Positions 30,625 to 44,498 of a stretch of 64,000 bases of DNA are shown here, one piece after another; position 1 is the first letter of the stretch, and each line of letters opens with the position of its first letter. A program made the translations under genes and the position numbers. The notes beneath the pieces are model-generated. The model did no database searches. It was not told the origin of the DNA and saw nothing but the letters and a program-made list of their open reading frames with translations. Origin of the DNA: Crocodylus rhombifer (lineage: Eukaryota; Chordata; Crocodylia; Crocodylidae); the NCBI GenBank assembly GCA_038503035.1, contig JAVSML010024616.1:628068-692067 (forward strand), written 5' to 3'.

Positions 30625-33600
30625 TAACTCTTTGGCTCACATTGTATCTTCACTAGTGATCATCTGCTGGCACCTTTGTTCTTGAACCTCAACTTATATC
30701 CAGTTTCCAGAACCTGACCCTAGCCGTTGAATCACACTACCATTAGCCAGTCTATTACATACACTGTTATCATCTGAAAATTCAGTACCAGCCATGGTAA
30801 GCACATCATCAGGTCAAGCTATACAAAACCAATCTCCAATAAATCAAACTAGCCCCAATCAAAAATCTGAAATTCGAAAACTGATCTGTTCCAAAATGTT
30901 TAGAATGAACTTCACAAAATGTTTTATCAACCTAATTGATTCTATGGCATTTCAGAAGCAAATAAGCAATATCCTCCCTCATATAAATTTCAAGAAATGT
31001 TCAGCAGTGATCAATCCGTGACAATGTTTTGTCAAGAATTACCAAAAACTATTGAAGTACCTCTCTATGTTTGAGTCTTGAAGGATTTCATTAAGCACAT
31101 TCCCTATGTCGCTTATATGTATCAATACCAAAGTTTTTCCTTCCCTTGTATGCTTATAGTCATATCTAGATGCAAGACATGCTATCTATAAATAATATAT
31201 AATACACAGCTGCATCTCAAGTCTCATACAGCATGGTTCTTTATTTCTGCAGGGCTCTAATGGATGAATCCTAGCATTTTTGTTTTTGTTTTTCAAGATA
31301 CATTGAAAAGTGTGTTTTTTCTTGAAATGATCATTACCCCAAAACAAAATTGAGCCAGGTAAAAGGATTGGGGAAAAAAGGAATAAATGTATAGGGTAAC
31401 CTTTGCTTATTTTTAATTACAATGGTAACTGCATTTTAAAAATCAGAAGATAAACAAATTACATTAACTGAGAATTAATTTAATTGCTGAAACAACTTGA
31501 AGTTTCACTATTTGCACACTAGTTGTTCTCTTTTAAACCTAACTGTGCTCCTTCTATATAACCTCTCTGTAAGATTAAAAATAGTTTTTAGTCTATGCTT
31601 CTTAAGAGAACAGTCTTTTCTATTTGAAGAAGAGGTTGGTTCTTAACATAAATACTTGAAGTTAATAAAACCTGGTCATAGTAAAACTATACTGTTTAGA
31701 ATAGAACATAGGCTTATCAAATACCTTAAAGATAAAAGAACCACAAAAAACTTGCATTTGTAGGTACATATATTCCAGTAGTAAGATCAGGATGAGGAAT
31801 TTGAAGAGAAAGAGAGAAGTCCATACAACCTAACCAAAAGCAAAGACATTCTGACAATTTAATGAAGTATAGTCTTTGAAGCAGCTAAAATAGCGGCAGT
31901 TTTGCCATAGAGAATTATTCAGTTTGTACCCAGCTTCCTGCTGGGTTAATGTAAGCTAAATTATTATTTTGCTTAAATTTACGCCCTTCTAAATTGAAAA
32001 ACAAGTTATCTTAGAATCTGTTTACTAGACTATAAGAAGAGGTCCCTAATTTCACACATTGCACTAAAGAAAACCAAGCAATTCATGCATCATTTTAATT
32101 CTGGTCAAAGTATTTACAGCTATTCAAGAACAATGCTGCTACAATTACAAAGAAAATTAATTTAGTAACCTAGGAGTTCATTTAACCTTTTTGGTTACTA
32201 GAACATATTTCTACAATGTGCCTCCAAAATTCAAGATGGAACCACAAATCCTGAGCCTCACAAAAATAAGTTTAATCTTTGACACAGGTAAAATAAGACA
32301 TTGAGGTTGCAATATAAGAAAAAAAATAGTCACGATGATAAAGTTTCAAAAGATTCTTCACTTGACATTCTTTTGTGATTATCATTACCCAACGTATTAC
32401 TGAATACAACAGCTAAAAGTTTGAACTTGAAAAGACTGCATTTTTTGAGACAGCTGGCAGTGCCCCCTGCCTTCATGGTATTTTAAAAATGAATTTGTGC
32501 AGGTGACATAATGCTTGTTGGTCTGATATCGATTTGCAAAGCTTGGTTAGAAGTTTGATAGGTTCCAGAAAAACACTTCAACCTGCTCATGCTCAGCTAA
32601 ATTAACCACTTAAGGTCAATTGTTTTTAAATTCATGGAAAGATTCAATTTAATTCAATCTTTAAACAGGATTCACCTAACATTGTGGTAGCCATTACTAT
32701 TGACAGCCATTAGTCTTAAAAATACAAAAACTCAGTGTTCCTTTTGAGATTTACTAATTCAAAAATATCAAAATGATCTTTAAAAAAACCCCAAAAAAAC
32801 CACTCTGTGGCATATTAGTCATTTTACAGCAGGTAATTTAACCAATTTTACAGTGTAGAATTTGATACTTTTGAATATGTAAAGTGTTTCTGGAGGTGTC
32901 AGAGAAACATTTTTAAGACACAGAGCTGACAGGCAGTGGAAGCCTTTGAGTTCAGTAACTTGCTTCCCTAAAAGGAGCAACAGCTGCCACACAGACACAA
33001 GTGAGATAAAAAACCTAGCAAGCAGAGAACACCAAAAATCTGCCTCATATTTCCTCATCAATTTATCAAAAAGGTCTTAAAAGAAAAAATAATGTGTATT
33101 TTTTTCTTTTTTACTTTGTTTTTAAAGGGAGATGGATACATTTTTGTTTTGTTTAAATTAGACTATAATCTCTCTCAGGTGAAGCTAAATAAATAGAAGG
33201 ACAAAAACAGTGCATTATAACAGCTAAGTCTAAGAAAATAGGTCATACAAAAATGATCTGTCTTAGAAAAAACAAGGCTAACCACATGTACATTTATCTT
33301 TAAAATGGAACAGTATTATGAAGTCTACCAGGTCAAGCAAGATACAAAAAGTATTGCTTCTAGCTTTAAAATTGAATTTACTTACCTTGGCCCTCTGAGG
33401 GCAGTATTACCTAACACATCATTAGAAGCATCCAAAGTGAATTTTTACCTATGACAGCAGTTACCATTAAATTTTAAATGTTTTTAACATTTTTGCTTTT
33501 GGGTGATTTTTTGGTATATGGAAATTGCAATGTAGTGTGAAGCAATTGTAAAAAAATTAAGATTTTTTTAAAAAGCATATCGTCATTTAGCATCAAGTAT

Positions 33601-35070
33601 ATGCTGCTCAATATAATGGAAAATGACAACAGTGATTCAGTGTTATATATACAAGGGTTTGAAGGAACCAGCTTGCATCCCACAAAAAAATAATAATGTC
33701 AAGTGAATTTTCTCAACTTGCATTATTTTTTAAAACATGCCTTACTATGCATCGTACTTTATAGATATACATAGCTCCTTAAAGGATTTAGAACCAGTTT
33801 AAAGAGAGTAAAAACTCAGCAGTAATTTTTTAATATTATCCATTTCTTTTAATATAGAAGACAGGCCATACTTATATGAAAGTGTAATATTGTTAAGTAT
33901 ATGATAATAATACTATTAATAGTAGTATTAGCATTAATAATACTATATTTTGAGTACAACTGTATTAAGAATTGAAAATTGCATTTGCCTTGTCACCACA
34001 ACAAATAGGAAGCACTCTTCGTACGTGTGGATGGGATATATACAATCAATTAATGAAAGCTTAACAGTTACATACAGAAGTTCTTAGTCTGGAAATAAAG
34101 ATACATTAAAATTGAATGTAAAATGATTTGGTGTGTATTCCTGAGACTAGGGTTACTGGAAATTCTGTAATGTCTTCTATTTCATGACAAAGCAGCAGCA
34201 TAGTGCAATTAATAAGACGGTCAGTTTAACTACTGATTTTTTAAATCAAGTGGGCAAAAAGTGTGAATTTTTTTGTTTAATTTCATGATGATAAGTTATG
34301 CTATAAGTAGAAGCGAGAACAGTACACTCTACACATTGCAACATTTACTTACATACCAGAAGCACCTTTTTCTCCTCAAAATCAGCCCTCAAAAAGGGGA
34401 TGCATGTCTTAAGTGGAGAACCTGATTTCTCTTGGCTGGAATAGAAGCCTGGAAGAACAGAAGCATGCTGACACTGTGCTCTAATGGCTACCATTCCTCT
34501 CTGGCCCCAGGAAGCATAAGGAGCACAATCCTGTGTTATCCCTCTCTCAGCCGCTAATGAATCTCTAGTATTGTCTGAGAACTGTAATTTGTGCTTAAAG
34601 CAGCACTTGAGCTGGCCCAGGGCAAGTGAGCTGCTGCATGCAGTCTGTAGTACCCTGATGAAGCTTGTTGTTTGGAAACAATACATTGTTTATAGGAATG
34701 CATATAAAGAACTATTATTGAAAAGAATAATGGTCTTGCTATTCTCCTTACAAGGAGCTGTGGCCCAGTCTTGTTGCCATCCACTATAGCAGGAAGTTCC
34801 TGCTGCCTCTCCTGGACGGTCTCTTGGGATACCACATTTCCTGCATACTCTGGTTTCTCTTCAGATTGTATACATCTTTCATCGTTTACTGAAGATTCCC
34901 TAGACACTATGTTTCAAGGAGGGCTTACTCTAAGTCACACAGTCAGCCACAAGTCTTGGAAAAATCTTTTTTAACATTCTGCCTTCCAAAACTAAGGGGA
35001 TGTATGACATGCGACAAAATACACTACATTTAAAGTATCCTAGGGTAGATACTGCAGCAAGGAGGAACTA
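30625..35070. other. Low-copy AT-rich intronic sequence
   Basis: Long AT-rich stretch with no recognised gene, exon or transposon on either strand. Open frames here are short and contain no known motif. Poly-A and poly-T runs are frequent (for example 33540-33575). Confidence 0.55.
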
Positions 35071-35071
35071 A

Positions 35072-35347
35072 AGGGCATGTTTACACATGCTCCGTGGGTT
35101 GGAAGGGGCACCTTAATTAAAGTGGCTTTTGGAAGCTGCTCCAATTAAAGCACCAGCAGCATCTTGTATATTCAACATCCTGCACTTCAAAATGACAGGG
35201 GCACTTTCAACTAAATCTCATTCAACAAACTTTAGTTAAAGGGCCCCTGCCGCCATTCTGAAGCATGGGGATGCCAAATATATGAGATGCCAAGGCTGCT
35301 GGAACATGCTAATAAGCATGTAATTATATCATGCGAGAGCAGGCATC
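35072..35347. mobile_element. Foldback element, family A copy 3
   Basis: It begins GGGCATGTTTACACATGCTC and ends near 35365 at CTACAGGCACCC. The bases outside the two ends are AAA on each side, compatible with a 3-bp duplication. The interior repeats the ordered motifs of copies 1 and 2, including TTCAACAAACTTTAGTTAAA and an inverted CAGGGGCAC / GGCCCCTG pair. Confidence 0.65.
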
Positions 35348-35573
35348 CCACATATCTACAGGCACCCAAAGAAAAGGGAAGGCAGAAACACTGTCTTACC
35401 CATAGGAAGTATACGAGAATCAAATATAAGAAGGAAAATCCTACTACTAGTAACAATTTAAACCAAATATGGAGTCACAGGCAAAACAGTCCTCCACCTG
35501 ACAGTTTTAACAAAGGCCATATGCTCATGTCCATATTTTTATTTTTATTTTTGTTCTTGTTCTTATTATACAT

Positions 35574-36409
35574 CCTGGGGAATTATGCACCTGCGCAATT
35601 TTGCACAAAAAAGGTATAACCACACATAATTGCACAATTTTGCATAATTTAGCTGTAGTGGGCTCTGTGCCTCCATGATGTGGAGGCACAGAGCTGTGCA
35701 ACTGAATAGCTGGGTAAGCGGGAACTCCTGCCTGCAGGGGAAGAAGGGTGGACGTGGAGTTTATTGGTGGGTATGCACCCCTGCCACCAGGCAGGGCCAG
35801 CCAGCCAACTCAGTGCCTCCTCATGGGGCTTCCAGCACTCCATCACGAAGCCTCAGGTGGAGGCACAGAGCCCACCTGGTCCAATGGCATATGACTCCAT
35901 GCTTCCATGTCCAGTTTTCTGCTAGAGGCACAGAGCCTGCCCAGCCCTACGGCACACAGCTCCTTGCAATGCCACAAGCCCCACATGCTGGCACAGAGCC
36001 ACCTAACTACAAACCCCACACACCCCACCAAACCCTTTCACAAGCCACCCACAAACCTCACATTCTCCCATACCCTCACCCCCCACAAGCCCACACATAC
36101 ACACCCACACCCCTTCATACACACACCCACACCCCTTTATAACCCCCCACCCACCTACCCACACACCCTTTTACAATACCCCCACCTGTCCACAAACCCC
36201 ACATACTCCCACACCCACCTACAAACCCCACACAGACACACCCCAACACCTTCACAAATCCCCCCCACACAGACACTACACTCACCCATCAACCATACAA
36301 ACCTGCATATATTTTTAAAGCAGGTTCAAACAGTGTTATGTTTAATTTGTAAAAAATAAAAGTAATTAATCTTGCATAATTTTGAGTTTTTCTGCACATA
36401 ATTCCCTGG
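35574..36409. mobile_element. hAT-like element with C- and A-rich interior
   Basis: The left end CCTGGGGAATTATGCACCTG and the right end CTGCACATAATTCCCTGG form imperfect terminal inverted repeats of the CAGGGGAATT type. Subterminal TTGCACAA and TTGCATAATTT motifs occur on both sides. The interior has repeated GGAGGCACAGAGC units (35690-35930) and then a nearly G-free CCCACAC-rich tract (36003-36300). There is no transposase. A clear 8-bp target duplication was not found. Confidence 0.6.
36003..36300 (+). repeat. CCCACAC-rich tract almost devoid of G
   Basis: About 300 bp with only a handful of G residues on the plus strand, built from variable CACACCC, CCCACAC and CAAACCCC units. The minus strand is correspondingly G- and T-rich. 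Confidence 0.85.
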
Positions 36410-39400
36410 TGTGTATTATTATTATGATAATCCTCAGTTTGAGGGTTGGTGGTCTGATAAACCTATTCTGTACAGATCTCTAAAAAAAAAGTTGGTCCTC
36501 CAGCTAGTGAGAAACTGGTAAAATTTCCAACTCCTTTCACTAACTATCTCCTACTGGCAGAGCAGAGAACTTCACCACTCCCAGTATTAAGATAAATACT
36601 TGCTGACATCATTAGAATTCAGATCAGTTGCAACAAAAGGTTCCTGTCATTACACAGAGGGAAAAAACAGGTACACAGGTTGATTTCAAGAAGATCCATG
36701 TATCTTTTTACATCTTTCAGGGTCTTTTGAAATATCTCAGTCTTTTGTTTTAGGACACACACCTATTTGTACTTTTTGTTCCCAGCATACTAGGAACCAG
36801 GGGCAAAATTCTTTCACAGAACACCATATCAAATAGAATCTTCTGTTTAGTTCTGGGTTAATTTTGAACAAAATTAGAATTGAGTTATTGGAAAAACACA
36901 AATGCATTTAATAGTGGTATCTACCTTTGTTTATCCTGAGTTTTTAAAAGCACTTTTTAAAATGGGAACCTAAACCACCTACACAAAATTACTGATACAC
37001 ACATCACATGTTGCACTTGATCAACCTGAACATACATAAAAATATGAATGTACTTTTAAAAATTCAGGTCATATATATTAAGGGTTAGTATAAATCATGG
37101 CCAAATAGGGAACTGACCTTTTCCATGTCCAGTTTGAAGCACAAGGAAGAAAAACTTCCCAATCTAAACATCACTAATTTCCCCTTCATTTTTGAAGGAT
37201 CAGGATTAGAATAATAAATAAATTAAACAAAAGTAGTTGATATTAACACGTGTTGCTTGAAATACCACAAATCTATACTACATGACAATCACTGAATTAA
37301 AAAGTAGATAAATATTTTCTTCTTCTGACTGCTAAATCTGTTTAAGAATGAAAACCAGGATCCTGACCCTGCAAACAGTTAATGAGACTACACTCACATG
37401 TCTAAAATTACTCTCCAGCATAATTTTTTCTAGGATTAGAACCCAAACTAAAAAGTTATTTAGTCGCTTGTCAAAGAGGCTTTATGCTTTTTAGTAATAT
37501 CTGATGCACTTATAGTAGTTGCTCCCAAATTATGATGTAATAATCTGCCTCCAACTTTTCTTATATCACTGAGATAATTTAGCAAGTGCAGAATACAATT
37601 TCAACATTTAAATTTTAAGAAAGGCTTATATTAACCTTTATAGAACCAACTGAATAATACTCACTAGGCAATTACTTTTTAAAATTCTGCCCTTTGTTTC
37701 TTTTTGCTTCATCAATAATCTGATGTTGCTTTTTGCTCCATTATATTGTTTGTAAAACTTTTCAGTATTTGAAAATATTTGAAGAATACAACAAGTAACA
37801 ATCTAAGATTTATGCTGAAAGAAATGACCACCCAAAGTCATTAATGAGTTCAATACACATATTCAATCAAAATGAGACAAACGTAAAGCTCTGCACGTGT
37901 CAGGTTTGAACTAAATGTTCTAATAATATACATTACATATTTCTTTAAACTTTTTTCAGAATTTAACCAGGGGAGAGAGGTGGGAGGGAGGGGAGAGAGG
38001 TTGGAGTGATTAATAAATAATCAAAATTATGCAATGTACCCTTTTATATCTCAGATACATAGCTAAACAAAAGTAACCTCTTTACCTTGTAGTAAAATAC
38101 TGTGTATCCTGCATAATTTGTGAATAATCATCTATACATAGATGTAGATACACATTCTCCAAATTATTTGAGATGAAAAAAGATCTTTAAATCAATTCCA
38201 TTGCTGACAGACTTGCAAAGAAATATACTGAAATATTTATGTTAAAATAGCTGTTTAATTGCAGGAAATTCTTGATGGCAAAGAGCAGAGTAACCATTCC
38301 TACATTGTCTATAATTTTAATATCTAGATCATCCTGATTACATTTACTCATTTCTCTTGAGACAAGTAAATCTAAACATTATCATTATATTAAAAGATGC
38401 TAACCTGAAATACTAATGTCCTTTTTGTAATACTAACTTAACCAGGTCTAGAAGTGAACTCTTATTCAAAATCCCTTTCTCTAAATAAACATTTACAAAG
38501 CTTCTTGCACTACACAAGAATGACACTGATTAGTTAGTGTTTTCACTCCAGTTCAGTAATAAGCCTAGCTAGCCCTAATCCCTATGTGAGGTATTGTATG
38601 TTCACATACTAAACATTTTACTGTGCAATTCTGTCTCCCAATAAGAAAGTATCAACTCTTAGTGGATCTGCCTGAACCACTAAGAGCTTTCTGGCACTGT
38701 GGAACACAGACAATGGAGTAATTCCATGGAGAAGAACTGCCAACCCAACTAACAGACAGACATTGATTCACTATTTGCAATTCCACTGACCTCTGGTTGG
38801 ACTCAGATGTAGAAATCACTACTTAGTGGGAGGTAGTCACACCTGAATTCTCAATTAAATGCCAACTGAAAACATAATCCCTAGCTATCTTCTAACATTC
38901 AACCAGATAACTGAAATACTGCCTCCAGGGGCTGAAAAAAGGAGACATCAAATGGTCTGATCAGTTATTTTTCGTTAGATTAGAAAAACTATTTATCACA
39001 CCTAAAACTGAAGACACAAATGAAGCTTTCTGCTTTGCTCATTCAGGTTATGCCAAGTCATTCCAAAGACCCTTGCGTCCTGATGTGAAAGGATGCAAGA
39101 GAAGTCTGTAGTCCCATGAACACAGCCATGCACCACAAAACTAATACCTCTATTTCCCCTTCTTAAGGGCAGTATCTTCATTCAACACATTAAAATAAAA
39201 CTACCAAGGTATTAAACTTGTTCTTAATATTTAAGAAAGGAAAGACTGTTGTGCATTTAAACTTCCCACATGCATAAACTGAAAGATCACCTGACAACCA
39301 GATGGCGATGATGATATTTACACTTAACCCTTTTGAGGGCAATAATACTCTTTTTCAGTGCCTGGACTTATATTCTATTCACAATTTTTCATAAAAATAT

Positions 39401-42400
39401 TTCCTTTAATTCATCCATAGAACTCAAAGCATACCAAAAATAACAGAGAAGAAGTTCAAGGAAGAAAAAAAAGTATGCTGTAAGACAGTGGTGACAAATC
39501 CAATTTATGTGCAACTGTCAATAATCAGAAATATACAAGCAGAGGTTAACTGATGCTCTTGGGAAGTGGACCAGGTTTCACCTCTGGAGAAGAGTTCAAA
39601 AGGGATCAAGTAACAAGAGAAAATTAGTTTGCTAATCTCAATCTAACCCTAGTGTTTATTTGTCTTCTGCATAAAACTAGACAGTTTCTGATTGGCATTT
39701 TCTCCACAAGAAAGATACAAGATGCACATCAGCCTTAAGATATGTGGACAAAGCTACATAAGACAGTTTACACAGCACCTGTCCACAAAGTCTGGGATCA
39801 AAATAACTGTATTATTCTGCCTCTCTCCATGAGTCTCAAGATTTTGCAAAATTTTTAAAAAATAGAGAAATAAAAGTTTTCTTTGCTCCCAGAAAGCTTC
39901 CTTTTAGACATAAACAATGGAGGGAGGGAAGATATTAAACTCCTGAACTAATTAACAAAACTAAAGGAGGAGGTGGGGGACAATGATAATTAGTATGTAC
40001 CCTCCCCCTAACCAAACCTCCACATACATTCATTCTGTATACGCACACACAACAGCAGCATCATAAACCGTCTCAAGTTCTTGCCATTATTCAGTTCGAC
40101 ATCTGCACATGTTTATGCGTCTCTCCAAACAACCTCTTGAACACCCTGCTGGAGCTGTCATTTTTTTCTTCTCCCTATCTGGCAGATGGCAAGTCAACAA
40201 TCGGCATCAACAGCAGCCGAATATCTCCCCCCTCCATCCTACCCCCCTAAACAGACACAATAATAACTTCTTTGTGCTTCCCCACAATGCAGCTGCTTAA
40301 ACCATTTCGCTACAAGGCTGCTTTGCCTTAATAAAAAAAAAAATCCCTTCTGTCAAGTCTAAAAAGCAGCATAATGTTAAGCAAGCTAAAGCCACAGCAC
40401 AGCTGCAAACGGGCAGACACATTGACAGCTCCTCCCTTAACAAAGCCCTGTGAATTGAAGGGGGTTCATCTGAGGCTCACACAGTAATTAGTATAAAAAA
40501 GTCCGACAGCCTCTATTATGCTGGGGAAAAAAAACTGGACAGAACTGGGCTGCTGTTTTGCGTCAAGAGTTCTGCTGCAGAGTAGATAAATCATGTTGGG
40601 GTTTTTTTTCCTCTCTTTTTAAAGACAGTAATAAGGAGGATGAGAGAAGCTAATTTGAAAACTTGGACACAGTAATTGTACCATATGGTGAGCATTTATC
40701 CCTTCTGAAATACACGCTAACAGTCACTTACATGCACAGTGCTTTGTTTTACAGTTGTTATTCTCTCTACCATATTCATAAAATGGATCTGAATATCTGA
40801 TACTCCAGAGAAGTTGTGTGTAATTAGCAACAAAACTGCCTGGCCTTAATATATTGGCCCACCATAGCAATCAAGTAAATTGCAAGACAACGCCTTCACC
40901 TCAAAAATTAAATGCTGTCCACTTCAAGGATTTTTTCTTTAACCAAGAGCAATCAAATATCAAAATGTGACAAAGTTTAAAAAAAGCAATTTCTCGCCAC
41001 TTCCAATGCATCTTGAAACATCTGGGTCTAAAAAACACTAGAAGAGTCCGTTCTCTTGTAGTCTTACATACACTACACAGCACGCAGCAGTTGGTTCAAG
41101 AAGCACTTAACAGACCACAAAACATTGAAGTTTAACTATGCTTTGGGGAGGAAACGTATCAAAAACTTGTACTGCAACAATGACCTTTTGAAAAGGGAGT
41201 TTTAAAAAACAAGCTACCTAAAGAGACCCCCAATACAATTAGGTAACAGAATCTTTATTTTCCACCTGGATAGCATTTAAACATATTTTTGTGAGTAGTT
41301 CAGCCATTTCAGTCTTAAAATGAGTCTTTAGATGCATACCATATAATTCTTTCATCATTTTATGTCAACACTTGATCTTATTGTACCATCATCCTATAAC
41401 AAAATCACAGAACAAAAATAAAATAAAATAGAAAATGAAAAAGAAATAAAGATTTTTTTTTAAAGCCCAACACAAAGCAATATGAAGTTATTCATCCTAT
41501 AGCCTTCAGAAAACAGAAATCAAAACATGATGAAGCCAAAAGAAAGAAAGTAAACTAGGGAAAACAAAGGCAAAATGAAGGTATGGAAAACTAAGAAAAA
41601 TTTTTGAAATGCTAATAACCAAAATCATTAAATAAATAAATAAATAAAGAGCATCCAGTCGGTCAGTCTACAAATGTATCAAGGAATGAAGGCTGCAACT
41701 GAAGATAAGGATTTCTGTTGAAAAACTAATAGATTTCTTTTTATCAGTGTTTAATCACAGAAGATAGCAATACAAAGCTCCTCTGGACCATCTCTTTTCA
41801 GGTACTAAGGACAAAGCCATGTTGTTAATCATTGTTATATCACAAGATGAGGTGCTGGCTCAAAGTAGTAAGTAGTTAGCAGTCCCTGCGATTGGATGGT
41901 ATATACCTAACACCTTAAGAGTAACATTTCTTTTAAAAAAAGAAAAAAAACCCAACACCTTAAGAGTAAGGTGACTAAACTTCTAAAAATATGCAGTCTT
42001 TCATTAAACGCATAAATCGCACTGCAGGATAAGTTAAGTGGCAAATAATTTTAAAAAGAGGACAAGGGTTGTCTGAGGAACTGCAAGCCAGGGGACCTTC
42101 CTTCACTTTTGAGACAACAGATTTGAAAGTGTAATTAAAGTCAGAATTAGAATGTAGATTCATATGAGATGGACAAACTTGCATCGTTTCTGAATACAGA
42201 AATCATACATCTTGATCTACTGGAATACTCTGAAAAACTCAAATAAAGTGGATGAAGAAGATTATGACAATTCATTTGAACTTTCAAAAGCTTTTAACAA
42301 GAATTTATTAAAGAAGCTGGACAGCTCTTCAAGGAGAGAGAAAATGCTGTGGGCTGAGACGCATTCGAACCTAGCTAAAAGAAAAACACAAAGCAGGATG

Positions 42401-44010
42401 CACAATACATTTTCAATAGGGAATAATGTAAAGTTTTGTCTTTGAACTGGTTTTGTTTAATATATTAAATTAGATGGAAAGGTAGGTATACTCTAAGGTG
42501 GTAACCTAGGTTTATCAAGAACGAGGGAATTTAAGAGGAACCTAATAAACTATTAAAAAGGTAGAGGGATAATAGATGAATTCTAAAGTAAGAAAATACA
42601 AGGCAATCATTTAAAGTATCCGCATAGTATGCTGAATCTCCACTACCACCACCACTGCTCAGTGAAACCCTCTGTCCAATACGTACTATATGGGGGGAAA
42701 AAAATCAAAATATTAATATAAAGAATGGGATGTAAAGAATACTGAAAGGATAAAATATTATATTTCAAAAGATGATATCCCCCTTATAGATTACTATGTT
42801 CAGTTCTAATCACCCTTTCTGGGAAAAAAAAAGATGCAAGAGAAGCAGAGGGGATTCCAAGAAAGAGGACAAAACGACTGGAGGAATGAAGAGTGTCTAT
42901 ATGAGGATAAAGTAAATGGATCGAGACTGTTCCATTACAGAGGAAGGAATATGCAAAAGTATACAAAACAATAAAGGATCTAGAGAAGGGTACAAATTAA
43001 TTTAAAAGGGTCAAATTTCCAAATGAAAATTAGGACCAGACTTTGAAGTGCTCAGCACCCCCAGTTACAACCATGTTTTCAGAAGCATTCAATAACTAGG
43101 ACTTCCTGTCATGATTACTGGTCATGCAATTTTTCAGGCCACTCAGCAGCCAATACACAGAAATCTTCTGAAAAATCTAGTTCTTCACTTAAACACCTAA
43201 ATGGAGCCAAGCTCCTGAAAACCCGGCCTCAATGCATGCGTCACTTTCATTTCGATGTCCTGAGTCTGTTTTTCAGAGTTTAGGAATAAACTTCTGTTAC
43301 AGTCATATAACACTGGATTTTCTCCTTTGAAAGAGGAGACAGAATAATAGACTAAAAAAGTAGACCACCCATCTGATGCAGGTTGGCAAATATTAATCTT
43401 AAATTCAGCCAAAAGTGCCAATTGTTTTTAATCAAAAAAAATTATCAGACTTGTTATAATCACTAACTTCAAGTAAATTTTAAAAGCAGAGATGCCAACA
43501 AGGTTCTACTAAAGTAATGATACTTATTCCAAGGACAGGACAGGAAAAACAGGACAGGAAAATCTTTAGACTTTCTCTTGCAGGTTTACACTTGATACAA
43601 GCAAAATTAAAATATTTTAACATTCAGTTATTGAAATGAAATAGAGAAGAAATATGTAAGCTACATAGAATATTCAAAGATTTGTGTAATTTACCCATGC
43701 CTTTTGGAGAGAAGTGTGATAACATTTGTAGATGAAAACTTGAATAACCTGAAAATAAATTTAAAGCAAAATACTTTAGCCGTTTCCTGAGATTTAGTAA
43801 TCATGTCAACAAAATATTATGAGCAATGGAAAGAATCCAACACAACTAATTTTTCAAACCAAGTTAATACTGTAATACCCAAAAGTATAGTCTAAATAGC
43901 ACCAAGAAAAAAGGAAGTTAACAGACTCAACAATATACTTTCTCACCTTATAGAAAAATTTCACAAAAAAAAGCTCAAAACTTCTTACAAACAACTTCTG
44001 ATTTTTCTGT
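36410..44010. other. Low-copy intronic sequence
   Basis: About 7.6 kb with no transposon recognised, the longest such stretch in the window. 39900-41100 is less AT-biased and contains AGTATAAAAAAGTCCG (TATA-like, near 40491) in a pyrimidine/purine-tract context. No exon with supported splice sites was found. An AAAT microsatellite lies at about 41630-41648. Confidence 0.5.
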
Positions 44011-44014
44011 CAAT

Positions 44015-44498
44015 GAGTGCATCTAAACATGTATTTTACTCCAGGGTTGCTCCACAGTAAAGTGTTACCATCTACACATGCTGGTATTAGGGCACAGTAA
44101 ATCAACTCCACCATAAAATAGTACTATTTGGGACAGTACTACCTTACAGCGAGTCATTTACTGTGTGGACAGTGAACAGGACAGCAGCACTCTGAGCCAA
44201 GGTAGAGGAGCCCTGGGCTGACAGCAGCCTCAGGGGCTGGGAAGGGTGGACATGTCAGCCATATAGCTCTGCAGTTTTGGCACCCGCATGCCTCAGCCAG
44301 CCTCTTCACCGCCACCTGGAGCCCAGAGCTAAACTTCCCCACCCCCAAGCCTGCTTCCAGGGCAGGGCTACTCTGCCCCAGCTCAAAGTGCTGCTGTCCT
44401 GGGTGCATGTGTAGACACTGCACCTGGGAGCAGTGTACTCTGGCACAAACTGCTCCAGAGTTTATCACGTTGCATTAACTGCATGTGTAACTGCATCC
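44015..44498. mobile_element. Foldback/MITE element with GC-rich centre
   Basis: The left end GAGTGCATCTAAACATG pairs with the right end CATGTGTAACTGCATC, and subterminal TTTACTCCAGGGTTGCTCC pairs with TGCTCCAGAGTTTATC. CAAT lies outside both ends. The centre (44160-44400) is GC-rich and unrelated to the arms. There is no transposase. Confidence 0.6.

Noticed and set aside
35675..36359. Proline/threonine/histidine-rich frames of about 150 codons
   Set aside because: Translation of the CCCACAC-rich tract inside a transposon.
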